Below, piece after piece: positions 54,775 through 63,983 of a stretch of 64,000 bases of DNA (positions within the stretch are counted from its first letter, which is position 1; the number at the start of each line of letters is the position of its first letter). The position numbers were made by a program, and so were the translations under genes. Source of the DNA: Arthrobacter globiformis. GTDB taxonomy: Bacteria > Actinomycetota > Actinomycetes > Actinomycetales > Micrococcaceae. The stretch spans positions 4,030,001 through 4,094,000 of the forward strand of contig NZ_JAUSZX010000001.1 in the NCBI RefSeq assembly GCF_030818015.1, given 5' to 3'. The notes beneath the pieces are model-generated. The model saw only the letters and a list, made by a program, of their open reading frames with translations. It did no database searches and had not been told where the DNA came from.

Positions 54775-55113
54775 ACCGGATCCCCCTGAGTCGATGGCTG
54801 AGACCTGCCGACATGCCGAGCCTGGAGGCAGCATCGTTCGTGCGGTCAAATCAATTGTAACCGCTGGCTACTGGACAGATTAATCAGTGCCTCACGCGCG
54901 TAACCCTGCGGCTTGGATTTGCGGTGCGTGTCGCCGAAGATTGCTTCACGTGCAACCAATTGCGATGCCATCCGCAGAGAGAATCACTCCTGCTGGGCAC
55001 TGCTCTTGAGGCCGCGGACGGACGAAAATGTAAAACTACCCATAGAGGACATCGCTGTCACAACGGTGATGTGGCTGCTACGAACTCGCTTAGGTACGGT
55101 CGTTTTATTTCGA
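54775..55113. other. Intergenic region upstream of the autokinase
   Basis: 339 bp between the ligase stop and the autokinase start; the only large gap in the cluster. It may hold a separate promoter for the autokinase. No ORF is convincing. Confidence 0.4.
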
Positions 55114-56415
55114 TTAGCGCTGTGCGAATTCCAACTGGCTCAACTCTTCGACCTCCGGCTGGGCGGACCATGAGTACACAACAGCAAACACCATGGCGAG
55201 CAAAGGTAATACGTAGCCGCCTAGGACACCCCACCCCGTCGTACCGATCAAATACAGCCCGGGTAACGCGCAGACGTAGACACGCGACGCTTCACCCGAA
55301 AAGGAACGTAACCGGGTGCGCGGCAATACGCGAATTAGGCAGGCCACGATTGGCAGCAATAAGGCCAGAGCGCCGACAACGCCTATTTCCGCCAACGCAA
55401 GCAGAAATGCGTTATGAACAGGAACGCCGGAAGCCGTCAAGGGGTTATAACTGCCCACAACGTCAACATACAGGTTCGGACCCACGCCGGCCCATGGGGA
55501 AGACATTATTTGGGCCCAAGCTATATCTGTCAACGTAGTGCGGGCACCACCCTCGGGATCCTCATCAAACCTGCCCAGAAGCACTCCGGCCAAGAACACT
55601 GCAGCAGTCAGGGCAATACCGACTGTAAGGGCTTTCCTGCCTTTCGTGCCCTCTCGCGACGGAGAAAGTACGGACCAGAGGAGAAGCATGCAGACCGTCG
55701 CGGCAGAGACGGCTCGTCCCCCGGTCAATCCCAGCACAACTAGGGCGGCAGCAATAGCCATGCGCCATATTGCAAGATCAAAGCGCTCCAGCTTTCGTCC
55801 GAAAGGAAGGATCAGCGCCACCAGCAAGAAAATGATCTTGCCTAGGTCGTTTGGATGGCCAAGTGTCCCGTTGTATCGCAGACCCAGAATGGCCTCTTGA
55901 CTGGCATCCATGGCATTCACGTTTAGACCGAGCACTTGAAGTCCGCAGACTAAAAGCTGAACGAAAATAATCAGAAATACGGTTCTGACCAAAAAACGGC
56001 CGCCGTCGCTACTCACTTGCCCGGAAATATTGACGCCAAGGACCCACCCTGCCGGCGCGAGGATAAGCTGCAGGACACCCGCCTCCACTGTCGGGCCTCC
56101 GGACCAGATCAAGATCGTGCCCAAGGTAAGCCATAGCAGCAGCGGAATCCACAACCACAGCCGGTAACCATGCTGGGGCCTGAATACTGCGAATAGCAGG
56201 AATCCGGCCAGCACAACGGCGTAGGTGGTCAGCTCAGGGTTGGACGGCGCAATGCCGACGTGCTTAGAAAGAGATGTGCTTGTCAAGTTTCGGGGCACAA
56301 GAGCGGTGCACACCAGCATCAGCATCAGTGCACATTTTGCAAAGCCGAAGGCACGGACCGCGAAGCCCAAACCAACCGCAAGTACGATGACGACGAAGAC
56401 TTCAGTCATCGCCAC
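55114..56415 (-). CDS. O-antigen ligase/Wzy-type polymerase family membrane protein
   Basis: 433 residues with about 11 membrane segments. The large loop typical of Wzy/WaaL lies at about 285-330 ('DIAWAQIMSSPWAGVGPNLY', 'GVPVHNAFLLALAEIGVVG'), where the conserved His-Asn (H-N-x-F-L) is present. The family joins repeat units or transfers glycan to an acceptor at the outer face of the membrane. In a cluster with a flippase and autokinase, polymerase (Wzy) is the likelier role. It is followed by the autokinase gene. Confidence 0.85.
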   Translation of the reverse strand: MAMTEVFVVIVLAVGLGFAVRAFGFAKCALMLMLVCTALVPRNLTSTSLSKHVGIAPSNPELTTYAVVLAGFLLFAVFRPQHGYRLWLWIPLLLWLTLGTILIWSGGPTVEAGVLQLILAPAGWVLGVNISGQVSSDGGRFLVRTVFLIIFVQLLVCGLQVLGLNVNAMDASQEAILGLRYNGTLGHPNDLGKIIFLLVALILPFGRKLERFDLAIWRMAIAAALVVLGLTGGRAVSAATVCMLLLWSVLSPSREGTKGRKALTVGIALTAAVFLAGVLLGRFDEDPEGGARTTLTDIAWAQIMSSPWAGVGPNLYVDVVGSYNPLTASGVPVHNAFLLALAEIGVVGALALLLPIVACLIRVLPRTRLRSFSGEASRVYVCALPGLYLIGTTGWGVLGGYVLPLLAMVFAVVYSWSAQPEVEELSQLEFAQR

Positions 56416-56466
56416 AGATCACCGTTTCCACCCCGTATAACATGGACATTTCTTCCCAAAAGAGAC

Positions 56467-57351
56467 TCATAGCGATGCGATTGCCTTCACAAGGCCTTCG
56501 GCGAGTAATGCCGTCGACGTTGCCAGCTTGTTTACGTCCTTCTCGCTGTTCTCGTGGAGAACTCTTAGCTTTTGCGGATCTAGAGCTTCAGTTATGGAAA
56601 CGGTCGAAATCGAATGGTTCAGGCTGGATCCGTAGTCGGCATACTTGAAGTCGGGTTCTTGGGGGCCATCGTTATTCCACGACACGAGTTGCGTGGGAAC
56701 CCCAAGGGAGTGACCCAAAATTAGCCCGTGAAGACTTGACGTGAGCACGAGGCTCGCACCGCAGATACGGTCGATCATTGTTTTAGGGTGCAGAGTGGGC
56801 TCCGCAATTTTTATGCCTGAGTTCAACAGCAGCTTTAACGTTTCACGACCCGACGGACTGGACCAGGCTCTGAAATGTGGGATGGCCAGTACGCTTCGTT
56901 GCCCAGTCTGCGGTGGGGTTCGAAACATAGGAGCTAACACACCAGGGTCGCCGAGTGTCACGGAATCCGACAGGCCAAGCTGCGTTCTAGTTTTTACTCC
57001 TCGCACAGCCAGAATCGGGCCCAGTTTGCTGACTAAATCCTTGGACTCGTGTGCGTCTTCGGGCTCACGGATTCCACTTCCCCACACGGCAGCACCAGAG
57101 CCCTGTGACGCGTATAAGCCAAGCACCGAGCCAACCGCTACTAGATCAGCGTGCTGGGGACTGGCCCATTTCACCTTTCTCCCAGTGACGGCTTCCACCA
57201 CATGGCTAGACAACTCATCGCCGAAGTTGGTAGCAAATCTTCCAGTGCGGGCCGCTAGCCTGAGCCACACGTCTGGGTTCGCCTTCACTTCCGGCCATGC
57301 CAATCGTGGGTCCCTCGCGGGGGCCCACCAAAACAACTTCAAAGTACTCAT
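56467..57351 (-). CDS. Polysaccharide pyruvyl transferase family protein
   Basis: 294 residues, a short single-domain member. 'TNFGDELSSHVVEAVTGRKV' is the N-terminal conserved segment, 'AVWGSGIREPEDAH' and 'ASLVLTSSLHGLILGHSLG' (with the S-S-L-H-G motif) complete it. It probably adds pyruvate to a sugar of the repeat unit. Its ATG overlaps the flippase stop by four bases (ATGA), so the two are translationally coupled. Distant from the other pyruvyltransferase in this window at about 18 kb, which is longer. Confidence 0.88.
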   Translation of the reverse strand: MSTLKLFWWAPARDPRLAWPEVKANPDVWLRLAARTGRFATNFGDELSSHVVEAVTGRKVKWASPQHADLVAVGSVLGLYASQGSGAAVWGSGIREPEDAHESKDLVSKLGPILAVRGVKTRTQLGLSDSVTLGDPGVLAPMFRTPPQTGQRSVLAIPHFRAWSSPSGRETLKLLLNSGIKIAEPTLHPKTMIDRICGASLVLTSSLHGLILGHSLGVPTQLVSWNNDGPQEPDFKYADYGSSLNHSISTVSITEALDPQKLRVLHENSEKDVNKLATSTALLAEGLVKAIASL

Positions 57352-58838
57352 TTTGCACTCTCCGGGGCTTTCAAAACCGATGTTGTATCTTTAGGTCTCG
57401 CGACAAGTTTTATGGTGCTCTGGATCGTCTTCATATCACGTCTATAAACGGGGATTATGATCACGGTCAAACCAGCAACAATAAGACCACTAATAAAAAT
57501 TATGAGGATAGAAGCGAATTCACTTGTAGGCGCTACAACCAAATTGATAGCACTGGCCGCACCTGCGCAGAAAACTCCCAAAAGTACAGCCCGGAGCCCA
57601 CCAAGAAACAGCAGCCTAACACGGACGCCTGCTGCTCGCCCAAGCCACATCAAACCAAGAGGCCAATTAATGATTACGCCAATAGTATACCCAGCAGCGA
57701 CACCCAAAGGCCCGAAAGCACTACCCGCCAAGATCGACAAAATGAGTACGCTCCGAGAAAGTAAAGAGAACCTAAAGTGACTATTCGTCAGGCCTCGCGC
57801 GAGAAAAATCCAGTAGCCCACATAACCTATAGCTTGGAAGATGCCGCCGACAGAAAGAATCTGGAATATCACAGCGCTCGGAGACCATTGCTCACCGAAA
57901 ATCAAACGGATGAGCGGCTGGGCAGCGGCGGCCATACCGCTAAATAACAATACAACCGGATAGGCCATTACTATTTGGGCACTCTGAAGGTACTTATTGA
58001 ATCGCCGCCTCTGATCCGATACCCGCGACAGAACAGGCAGCGCGACCGTCGTCAAAGGCGTTAGTATCTGATTCAGTGGCATCATCAGGATTTGAAATCC
58101 TCGGTTATAGAAGCCCAACTGGGAAGCTCCGAAACCGGAGCCGACAATGAGAGAATCGACGTTACTGCTAGCATAAACCAATGATTGCGTCAGGGTGAGA
58201 TTTTTTCCGAAAGCCAATTGCCTTCCCATACCCCCCTTTCTGTTCGGCAATCCTGGCATCCATCTGGAAGCTAGAATCCTCAGTACCAGCAAAGCAAAGG
58301 ACTGTGAAACCAGTTGCGCTACGAGCGACCAGTATCCGAAACTTTGAATTGCCGCGGTCACGGCGACAACTAAACCGACACTTTGCGCACACAAATCAGT
58401 AACAGACAAGGCGGCGAAACGCATTTCACGAGCTAGTCCTGCCTGAAATTGCGCCTGCACTCCATTGAAAACAAAGGTCAATGAAAGAATCAGGGCAATT
58501 TCAATCAGACGATCATCCCGATATATGTTCGCGATCAGAGGCGAAGCTGCGCAGACCAGCAGCGCAACCAAGACGCCTAGGCCAGAGCATAGCCAAAAAA
58601 GATTCGTTCTCTGGTGCTGTGTTAGAACCCTAGCCTGAATGGCCGCGGGCACCAGGCCAAGTTCGCGGAGAATATCGCCAATCCCGATGATCGCGGTAAC
58701 CATGGCAACCAGTCCGAACTCTGAAGGAGCAATCAGTCGTCCGAGAATAACGAGTCCGGACAACTGAACAATGAAGCGCGCTGTTTGGAGAGAGAGGGTC
58801 ACCATCGCTCCCTGGGCGGCCGTTCTCCCTAGCGACAT
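57348..58838 (-). CDS. Wzx-type polysaccharide flippase (MOP superfamily)
   Basis: 496 residues, about 12-14 membrane segments. 'TAAQGAMVTLSLQTARFIVQ' and 'IVLGRLIAPSEFGLVAM'-like segments at the N-terminus and 'FYNRGFQILMMPLNQIL' in the middle are typical of the RfbX/MurJ-like group that flips lipid-linked oligosaccharide repeat units to the outer face of the membrane. GC is visibly lower than in the rest of the window, as is common for Wzx genes. Cotranscribed with the glycosyltransferases upstream and the pyruvyltransferase downstream. Confidence 0.9.
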   Translation of the reverse strand: MSLGRTAAQGAMVTLSLQTARFIVQLSGLVILGRLIAPSEFGLVAMVTAIIGIGDILRELGLVPAAIQARVLTQHQRTNLFWLCSGLGVLVALLVCAASPLIANIYRDDRLIEIALILSLTFVFNGVQAQFQAGLAREMRFAALSVTDLCAQSVGLVVAVTAAIQSFGYWSLVAQLVSQSFALLVLRILASRWMPGLPNRKGGMGRQLAFGKNLTLTQSLVYASSNVDSLIVGSGFGASQLGFYNRGFQILMMPLNQILTPLTTVALPVLSRVSDQRRRFNKYLQSAQIVMAYPVVLLFSGMAAAAQPLIRLIFGEQWSPSAVIFQILSVGGIFQAIGYVGYWIFLARGLTNSHFRFSLLSRSVLILSILAGSAFGPLGVAAGYTIGVIINWPLGLMWLGRAAGVRVRLLFLGGLRAVLLGVFCAGAASAINLVVAPTSEFASILIIFISGLIVAGLTVIIIPVYRRDMKTIQSTIKLVARPKDTTSVLKAPESAK

Positions 58839-58875
58839 CTGCCCCTCACAGGGCCTAGAGGCAGGACCAGCATCA

Positions 58876-60048
58876 TCAACTCAGAAGCTCCTGACCACGG
58901 TCGTCCCAAACTCCTGACAACACCGCATCCAGGCTGTCAGCAATTACATCCGCCGAGTACGCCTCGCTTACCCAGCCCAAAGCACCGGACCTGAGCCTGT
59001 CGCGAGATTCCGCTTTGAGTAGCAGGTCGACTACACGGTCGACCCACTCGTCAACGGTGTCAGCAATATGGCAGTGGTTCTCGTCTACACCGGCGCCCCT
59101 GGCAACGATTGGCGTTGCCACGACGGGAGCTCCGAGGGCCATCGATTCGATGAGCTTCATCTGAACCCCTGTGGCCATCCTGACAGGAATTACAGAGACA
59201 GCTGCCGACGTGTAGAACGCCGTCAGGTCATCTACCCGCCCGGTGACAGAAATCTTTGGGCCAGCAAGCTTCAGGACCCGAGCCGGCGGCGCATCTCCCA
59301 CAATGGTCAAGTGTGCAAACGGAACTCTCAACAAGACTCGGGGCAGGACTTCGTTAACGAACCACAACACAGCCTCAGCGTTTGCCCGGTAGCTCTGTCG
59401 TCCGACAAAGACAATCGAGCCAGGCTCGAGTTTGTCGATCCTTGGTGCGTGATCCGCGTGCAGGGCATGGGGGCTCCGCACAAGGCGCACATGGGGTTGG
59501 TCTGCTCGCAAGTCCGTGGGAGACGAAACGATTATTCGAGAGAAGCTACGTAGGGCGCGGCGTTCAGCGCCCTGCATGCGGATTCCCTCGGCTCGGGCGA
59601 TGAGTCGCCAGAGAACATTGCGGCTGTTTTGGGCTAGAAGTCCGTAGTACGCACTTCGGAACTCGTCGAGATCCAACACAGAAGGCACATCGCCAACCTC
59701 GTTTACGAACTGAGCACTTCTGATCACATTGAAGTAGGCAAGATCGGGCTTGAACCTTTCTGCTTCTAGCCGTATCGCGCGCCTAAGCGAAGGCGCATCG
59801 ACGTAGGCTTGTTGCAGAGAACCGCGCGAAAACAGGGCCAAGAAACAGCGCCAAGCGGCACCGACCTTCGTCAGCCTTACGGATGAAACGTGCTCTACTC
59901 CGATAGCCTTGAGGTCAGCCACGTCCGCTTCACTCCAAGCAGCACCGACTACGGACACACTGTGATGGCGGGCCAAGTGTCTAATGAGGCCCAAGCTCCT
60001 AGGCCTAATGGCACTTGGGGCCCAAGGAACCACAACAAGAATCTTCAT
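58876..60048 (-). CDS. GT-B glycosyltransferase (family 4/1)
   Basis: 390 residues, no signal. An N-terminal acceptor domain ('ILVVVPWAPSAIRPRSLGLI') and a C-terminal nucleotide-sugar domain with 'GSIVFVGRQSYRANAEAVL', 'AHLTIVGDAPP' and the E-x7-E-type motif 'KLIESMALGAPVVATP'. It would add a sugar to the lipid-linked repeat unit in the cytosol. Its ATG overlaps the end of the upstream GT2 gene by four bases. Donor unknown. Confidence 0.88.
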   Translation of the reverse strand: MKILVVVPWAPSAIRPRSLGLIRHLARHHSVSVVGAAWSEADVADLKAIGVEHVSSVRLTKVGAAWRCFLALFSRGSLQQAYVDAPSLRRAIRLEAERFKPDLAYFNVIRSAQFVNEVGDVPSVLDLDEFRSAYYGLLAQNSRNVLWRLIARAEGIRMQGAERRALRSFSRIIVSSPTDLRADQPHVRLVRSPHALHADHAPRIDKLEPGSIVFVGRQSYRANAEAVLWFVNEVLPRVLLRVPFAHLTIVGDAPPARVLKLAGPKISVTGRVDDLTAFYTSAAVSVIPVRMATGVQMKLIESMALGAPVVATPIVARGAGVDENHCHIADTVDEWVDRVVDLLLKAESRDRLRSGALGWVSEAYSADVIADSLDAVLSGVWDDRGQELLS

Positions 60049-60887
60049 TTGGTCAATCCGAGCAGGCGCGCCATCCGCGTTTGGGTGAAGGTTCCATGTT
60101 TGGCCAAATAAACAGACAGTCCCTTATAGTAATGTGACGATTTACCCACTGCCGTGGTACTGGTGCTCTCCAAATGAAGGGCAGCAAAGTTGCGCGCCAA
60201 TTTAACGTCGTATCCCGCCAAAGACGCCCGCCGACAGATGTCTACGTCCTCGAAGTACAAAAAGTAATCCTCATCGAATCCGTCAAGTTCAGCCAATACG
60301 GACTTCCGTATCATCATGCAGAACCCGGAAACCCAATCGGCACTAGCCGGGGCACCAGGCTTCATCGAATCCGCCAAAGAAAAACCGTTTCTCTTCGAAG
60401 AAAACAAGGCGAGCAATTGTCGTTTTACTGCAGCAGGAAGGATCTCATCCACTCGAAGTTTGGCAAAAAATTCCTTAGCCAAGGAAGGAAAAGGTCCACC
60501 AGCAATTCCTGGCGCGCCATTTTCGTACATCATCCTGGGTGCAGCGATACCTGTCCTTTGGTCATCAAAGAGACCGGACAGTTCTTGGACGACATCCGTC
60601 GTTACAAAGCAGTCAGGGTTGACGAGCAGAACAAGGTCGCCGGTAACGCCACGTTCAAGGACTCTGTTTATCCCACCCCCGAAACCATGGTTTTTGCCGT
60701 CAGAAAGGACGACCAACCGCTGATCCTCAAAATCATTCAAGGTCTCAACGGACCCTAATTTTGGGGAGTTGTCCCAGACGTAGACATTTGAAACGCCAGC
60801 GTCGAGAGCCGCTCTGACACAGCGAACGATCAACTCTTCGGAGTCGTAGGCAACTATGATCGCCGATACTGTTGGCATGCTATTCAT
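60045..60887 (-). CDS. Family 2 (rhamnosyltransferase-like) glycosyltransferase
   Basis: About 280 residues. 'TVSAIIVAYDSEELIVRCV' with 'VYVWDNSPKLGS', the metal motif 'LVNPDCFVT' and 'YFLYFEDVDICRRASLAGYD' (catalytic-region acids) are those of WbbL-like rhamnosyltransferases. ATG 60887 overlaps the preceding stop by eight bases and has AGGGA just upstream; ATG 60878 is an alternative. Likely transfers the second or third sugar of the repeat unit. Confidence 0.88.
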   Translation of the reverse strand: MNSMPTVSAIIVAYDSEELIVRCVRAALDAGVSNVYVWDNSPKLGSVETLNDFEDQRLVVLSDGKNHGFGGGINRVLERGVTGDLVLLVNPDCFVTTDVVQELSGLFDDQRTGIAAPRMMYENGAPGIAGGPFPSLAKEFFAKLRVDEILPAAVKRQLLALFSSKRNGFSLADSMKPGAPASADWVSGFCMMIRKSVLAELDGFDEDYFLYFEDVDICRRASLAGYDVKLARNFAALHLESTSTTAVGKSSHYYKGLSVYLAKHGTFTQTRMARLLGLTK

Positions 60888-62094
60888 CAATCCCTGTCGC
60901 CATATCTTCCTCAAAACGCTTCCACGAAAAGTTATTGTGAATAAATCCCGGGCCTGCTGCTGCTACTTTTTCAGCGGTTCGCGAATCCTCCGAAATCGAA
61001 ATCATCTGGCTCGCAATCTCCCGCGGCGAGTTTCGGACGAAGCACTCAACACCGTCCGTGACTTCCAGCGGAACGGCCGCGGCATCGTTGACTATCAGAG
61101 GGGAACCGCACGCCAAGGCTCTGAGCGCCTTCAATAGAACTCCAGCGTCTACAAGCGATGGCGAAAGCACCGCAGCTGCTTTGATGTACTCGTCCTCGAT
61201 GCTGGGTACCTCCCCGACGATCTGAACCCGATGATCATCTCCGAGAGCAACAACGGCAGCAGACGGGCGGGAGCCAACGATCCTCAGCACCGCAGAGGGC
61301 AATGACTCCCAAACTATTGGCATCACTTCATGGACGAGATAGGAAGCAGCGGCAATATTGGCATCCCTCCACATGGCACCAGCGAATACGAATGTTGTGG
61401 ATTCGCAATCACGCGCTGACCACAACTTTGGAGCACGATCAATCCCAACCTTCAAGTGGGAAACTGCATTTCGCGGCACGAACCGAGCTACCCACGCCGC
61501 GTCTCTCGCAGAAAGAGTAAACACGCGTTTCGCTTTCTTCACGACCTTCTTTTCCAGCGCCGACACACGGAGAAACTCGAGCCACCGATAAGGGCGCTCC
61601 AGGCCACGAGAACGATCGGCGCGTTGGCGAAAAACGCGGGTAGTTACATCGTGCAGTGTGACGGTCCAAGGTACCCCAGTAGACCCCAGCACAGATTCGA
61701 CAGGCTGGATGTACTCCACATGTACTCTGTCGGGACGTAACTCGCTGATCAATTGCCAAACTTCCTTCGTGTTCAGCCGTGACCAGTCTTTTCTTAAAGC
61801 GGCTGGGTACAGACCGAAATGCCGCCAAGAGGATGGGCGTGGTGCACTCGCACCGTGAAAGATTATTCCAGCACCTGCTCCTGCTGGAATTTCCGAAGGT
61901 TCCTGTCCAGGTGCGTAAACGTGGACCTCATGACTCTGCGCCATCGATGCCACCAGCTGGCGCCCAAGATCGTCAGCGGCGTGACCATTTACTCGGCTCG
62001 GCGAGTATGGGGTGATGATTAACAGTTTTTTGCGGTCAGCGGACCCTTCATCTGTGGTTCCCAACGCGCCTAAGGTTGTACGTCGCCCTGCCAA
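60880..62094 (-). CDS. GT-B glycosyltransferase, first gene of the minus-strand operon
   Basis: 404 residues from TTG with GGGGG 7 bp upstream. 'LLIITPYSPSRVNGHAADDL' is the usual N-terminal glycine-rich start; 'ADVLSPS'-like 'AAVLSPSLVDAGVLLKALRA' plus 'LACGSPLIVND' is the C-terminal donor-binding motif. It lies at the head of six co-oriented genes and is divergent from the initiating sugar transferase. Donor and acceptor are unknown. Confidence 0.88.
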   Translation of the reverse strand: MAGRRTTLGALGTTDEGSADRKKLLIITPYSPSRVNGHAADDLGRQLVASMAQSHEVHVYAPGQEPSEIPAGAGAGIIFHGASAPRPSSWRHFGLYPAALRKDWSRLNTKEVWQLISELRPDRVHVEYIQPVESVLGSTGVPWTVTLHDVTTRVFRQRADRSRGLERPYRWLEFLRVSALEKKVVKKAKRVFTLSARDAAWVARFVPRNAVSHLKVGIDRAPKLWSARDCESTTFVFAGAMWRDANIAAASYLVHEVMPIVWESLPSAVLRIVGSRPSAAVVALGDDHRVQIVGEVPSIEDEYIKAAAVLSPSLVDAGVLLKALRALACGSPLIVNDAAAVPLEVTDGVECFVRNSPREIASQMISISEDSRTAEKVAAAGPGFIHNNFSWKRFEEDMATGIDE

Positions 62095-62408
62095 TATGAT
62101 GCCCCCGAATTCGGTTAACTTTGCGGGTGCCGAATTTTAAACCGTTCCGGTAAGCTGTTTCCCCCGCGGGCCGCGCCAGAGCCGCCCGCACATAGGTTAG
62201 CAGGACTCGCGAAGGCCGGCGTAGTTCCGCCGTAGGCATCACCTACGCGGTGAGTTCGGCAGAGCGCCCTACCTGAGGCTATGGACGGTGATGCATACCG
62301 TGAAGCGTTGCACCGAACGGCGGAGTATGTGACACGGCGTTGTCCAGGACGTCTCGGCCTACCTCTATGATTGGGCGTGCAGAACGCTGGATGACAAATG
62401 GGGGAATG
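62095..62408. other. Divergent promoter region of the exopolysaccharide cluster
   Basis: About 314 bp between the first glycosyltransferase (-) and the initiating transferase (+). It must drive both arms of the cluster. I see no clear operator; GTTCGG and CCGAAC half-sites lie near 62251 and 62310 but are far apart. Confidence 0.45.
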
Positions 62409-63851
62409 ATGGACACGCCACATAAGGCCTGGCGATTGATTTATGCCCGCCGCCTCGTGGTCGTTGACGCGGCTGTCGTCGTGTGGGCAGTAGCAGGTGC
62501 GTACTTAATTCGGTTCGGATACACAGACCAACCCACAGTCGACGCTAGTGATCTGAGCTACCAATGGCTAGCAATCGGCCTCTCCGTAATCTGGTGGCTT
62601 ATGCTGGGTTTTTGGGGAAGTCGAGAAAGCCGCGTACTGGGCTCAGGTGCAGACGAGTACAAGCGCGTCCTGGCCGCATCCGCCTGGCTTTTTGGCTTCG
62701 TCGCAGTCGTTTCTTACGCACTACGCATAGACACGGCCCGAGGCTTTGTGGGTCTGGCCTTTCCTGCAGGGGCATTGGGGCTTCTCGCTGCTCGCTGGGT
62801 AGTCCGACAGCACCTAAGCCTCGATAGGAGACTTGGGCGAAGTCATTCGCGAGTCCTGATAATCGGTGGCCCTGCGTCGGCGGCTCATTTGGTGCGGTCG
62901 CTTCAGACAGTACCCGCTGCAGGGTATTTTCCCGTCGCCGCACATCTGCCCCGGTCAGACGAAGGGAGCGCAGCGCTAGACGCGCTCTCCGTTCCCGTCA
63001 CTGGGTATGGGGCCGATTCCCAGTCGATACTACGTTCCATAGAGAACAGCGGTGCTGATTCCGTAGCAGTTTCGGCCGGCGCGCTCATGACGCCTGAGGA
63101 GCTGCGTAATCTGGGTTGGGAGCTCGCGGCCCGGGACATCGGCATGATCCTGGCTCCTGCTCTAACTGACATTGCGGGGCCCCGAATCCATACGCAGCCC
63201 GTTGCCGGGCTTCCACTCATCCACGTTTCCACGCCGAAACTGACCGGTGGAAAAAAGGTAGCGAAGCGAGCATTCGACATCGCTGGGTCGGGGCTGCTGC
63301 TGCTCGTTCTGTCACCACTGATGCTCCTTGTAGGTACATGCGTCAAAATTTCCAGCCCAGGTCCAGTCTTTTATCTACAGGAACGTGTGGGGCTGCGCGG
63401 AACGTCATTCAAGATGATCAAGTTCCGCTCCATGAGAACGAACGCCGATGCCGAATTGCATTCGCTTCTCAAGGCACAGGGATCTGCTGACAAGCCTCTG
63501 TTCAAGGTCGAGAACGATCCCCGGATCACACCGCTGGGAAAGATTCTCCGTAAATACTCGCTCGACGAACTGCCTCAACTAATAAATGTCTTCACCGGAA
63601 GCATGAGTCTCGTAGGTCCGCGTCCACAAAGGGCCGGCGAGGTCGCGCTGTATGACGACGCGGCCCACCGGAGGCTATATGTCAGTCCAGGCATGAGCGG
63701 ACTGTGGCAGGTAAGCGGCCGCTCCAATCTATCGTGGGAAGAAAGTATTCGACTTGACCTCTACTACGTGGAGAATTGGTCACTCATGAGTGACGTAGTT
63801 ATTCTGTTCAAGACATTCAAAGCTGTTTTTGCCAGCGCAGGAGCCGTATAA
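62409..63851 (+). CDS. Initiating polyprenyl glycosylphosphotransferase (WbaP/WcaJ-like)
   Basis: About 480 residues from ATG 62409 (GGGGG 4 bp upstream; ATG 62406 is an alternative). Four to five membrane helices (about 15-150), a Rossmann-like CoA-binding region ('RVLIIGGPASAAHLVRSL'), then the C-terminal sugar transferase domain: 'KRAFDIAGSGLLLLVLSP', 'FKMIKFRSMRTNAD', 'YSLDELPQLINVFTGSMSLV' and 'GPRPQRAGEV' (catalytic Asp-Glu and PRP motif). It transfers a sugar-1-phosphate to undecaprenyl phosphate, the first step of repeat-unit synthesis. Confidence 0.93.
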   Translation: MDTPHKAWRLIYARRLVVVDAAVVVWAVAGAYLIRFGYTDQPTVDASDLSYQWLAIGLSVIWWLMLGFWGSRESRVLGSGADEYKRVLAASAWLFGFVAVVSYALRIDTARGFVGLAFPAGALGLLAARWVVRQHLSLDRRLGRSHSRVLIIGGPASAAHLVRSLQTVPAAGYFPVAAHLPRSDEGSAALDALSVPVTGYGADSQSILRSIENSGADSVAVSAGALMTPEELRNLGWELAARDIGMILAPALTDIAGPRIHTQPVAGLPLIHVSTPKLTGGKKVAKRAFDIAGSGLLLLVLSPLMLLVGTCVKISSPGPVFYLQERVGLRGTSFKMIKFRSMRTNADAELHSLLKAQGSADKPLFKVENDPRITPLGKILRKYSLDELPQLINVFTGSMSLVGPRPQRAGEVALYDDAAHRRLYVSPGMSGLWQVSGRSNLSWEESIRLDLYYVENWSLMSDVVILFKTFKAVFASAGAV

Positions 63852-63938
63852 GTCTGTTCCTTGAGCATGCAACGAAGCTTGCAGCTTGAGGACCAGCGGA
63901 AACCTGAGTTTGTAGCGCTGTTGCAACCCACATTTACG

Positions 63939-63959
63939 GAAGCAAGACCGTATTGCTTC
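63939..63959 (+). terminator. Weak hairpin after the initiating transferase gene
   Basis: A 7-bp stem (GAAGCAA with TTGCTTC) around a 7-nt loop, followed by AAATTTCT. It is about 90 bp after the stop and could be a weak terminator or attenuator before the next gene. Confidence 0.35.
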
Positions 63960-63983
63960 AAATTTCTGGCAGGAGTCCTTGAA

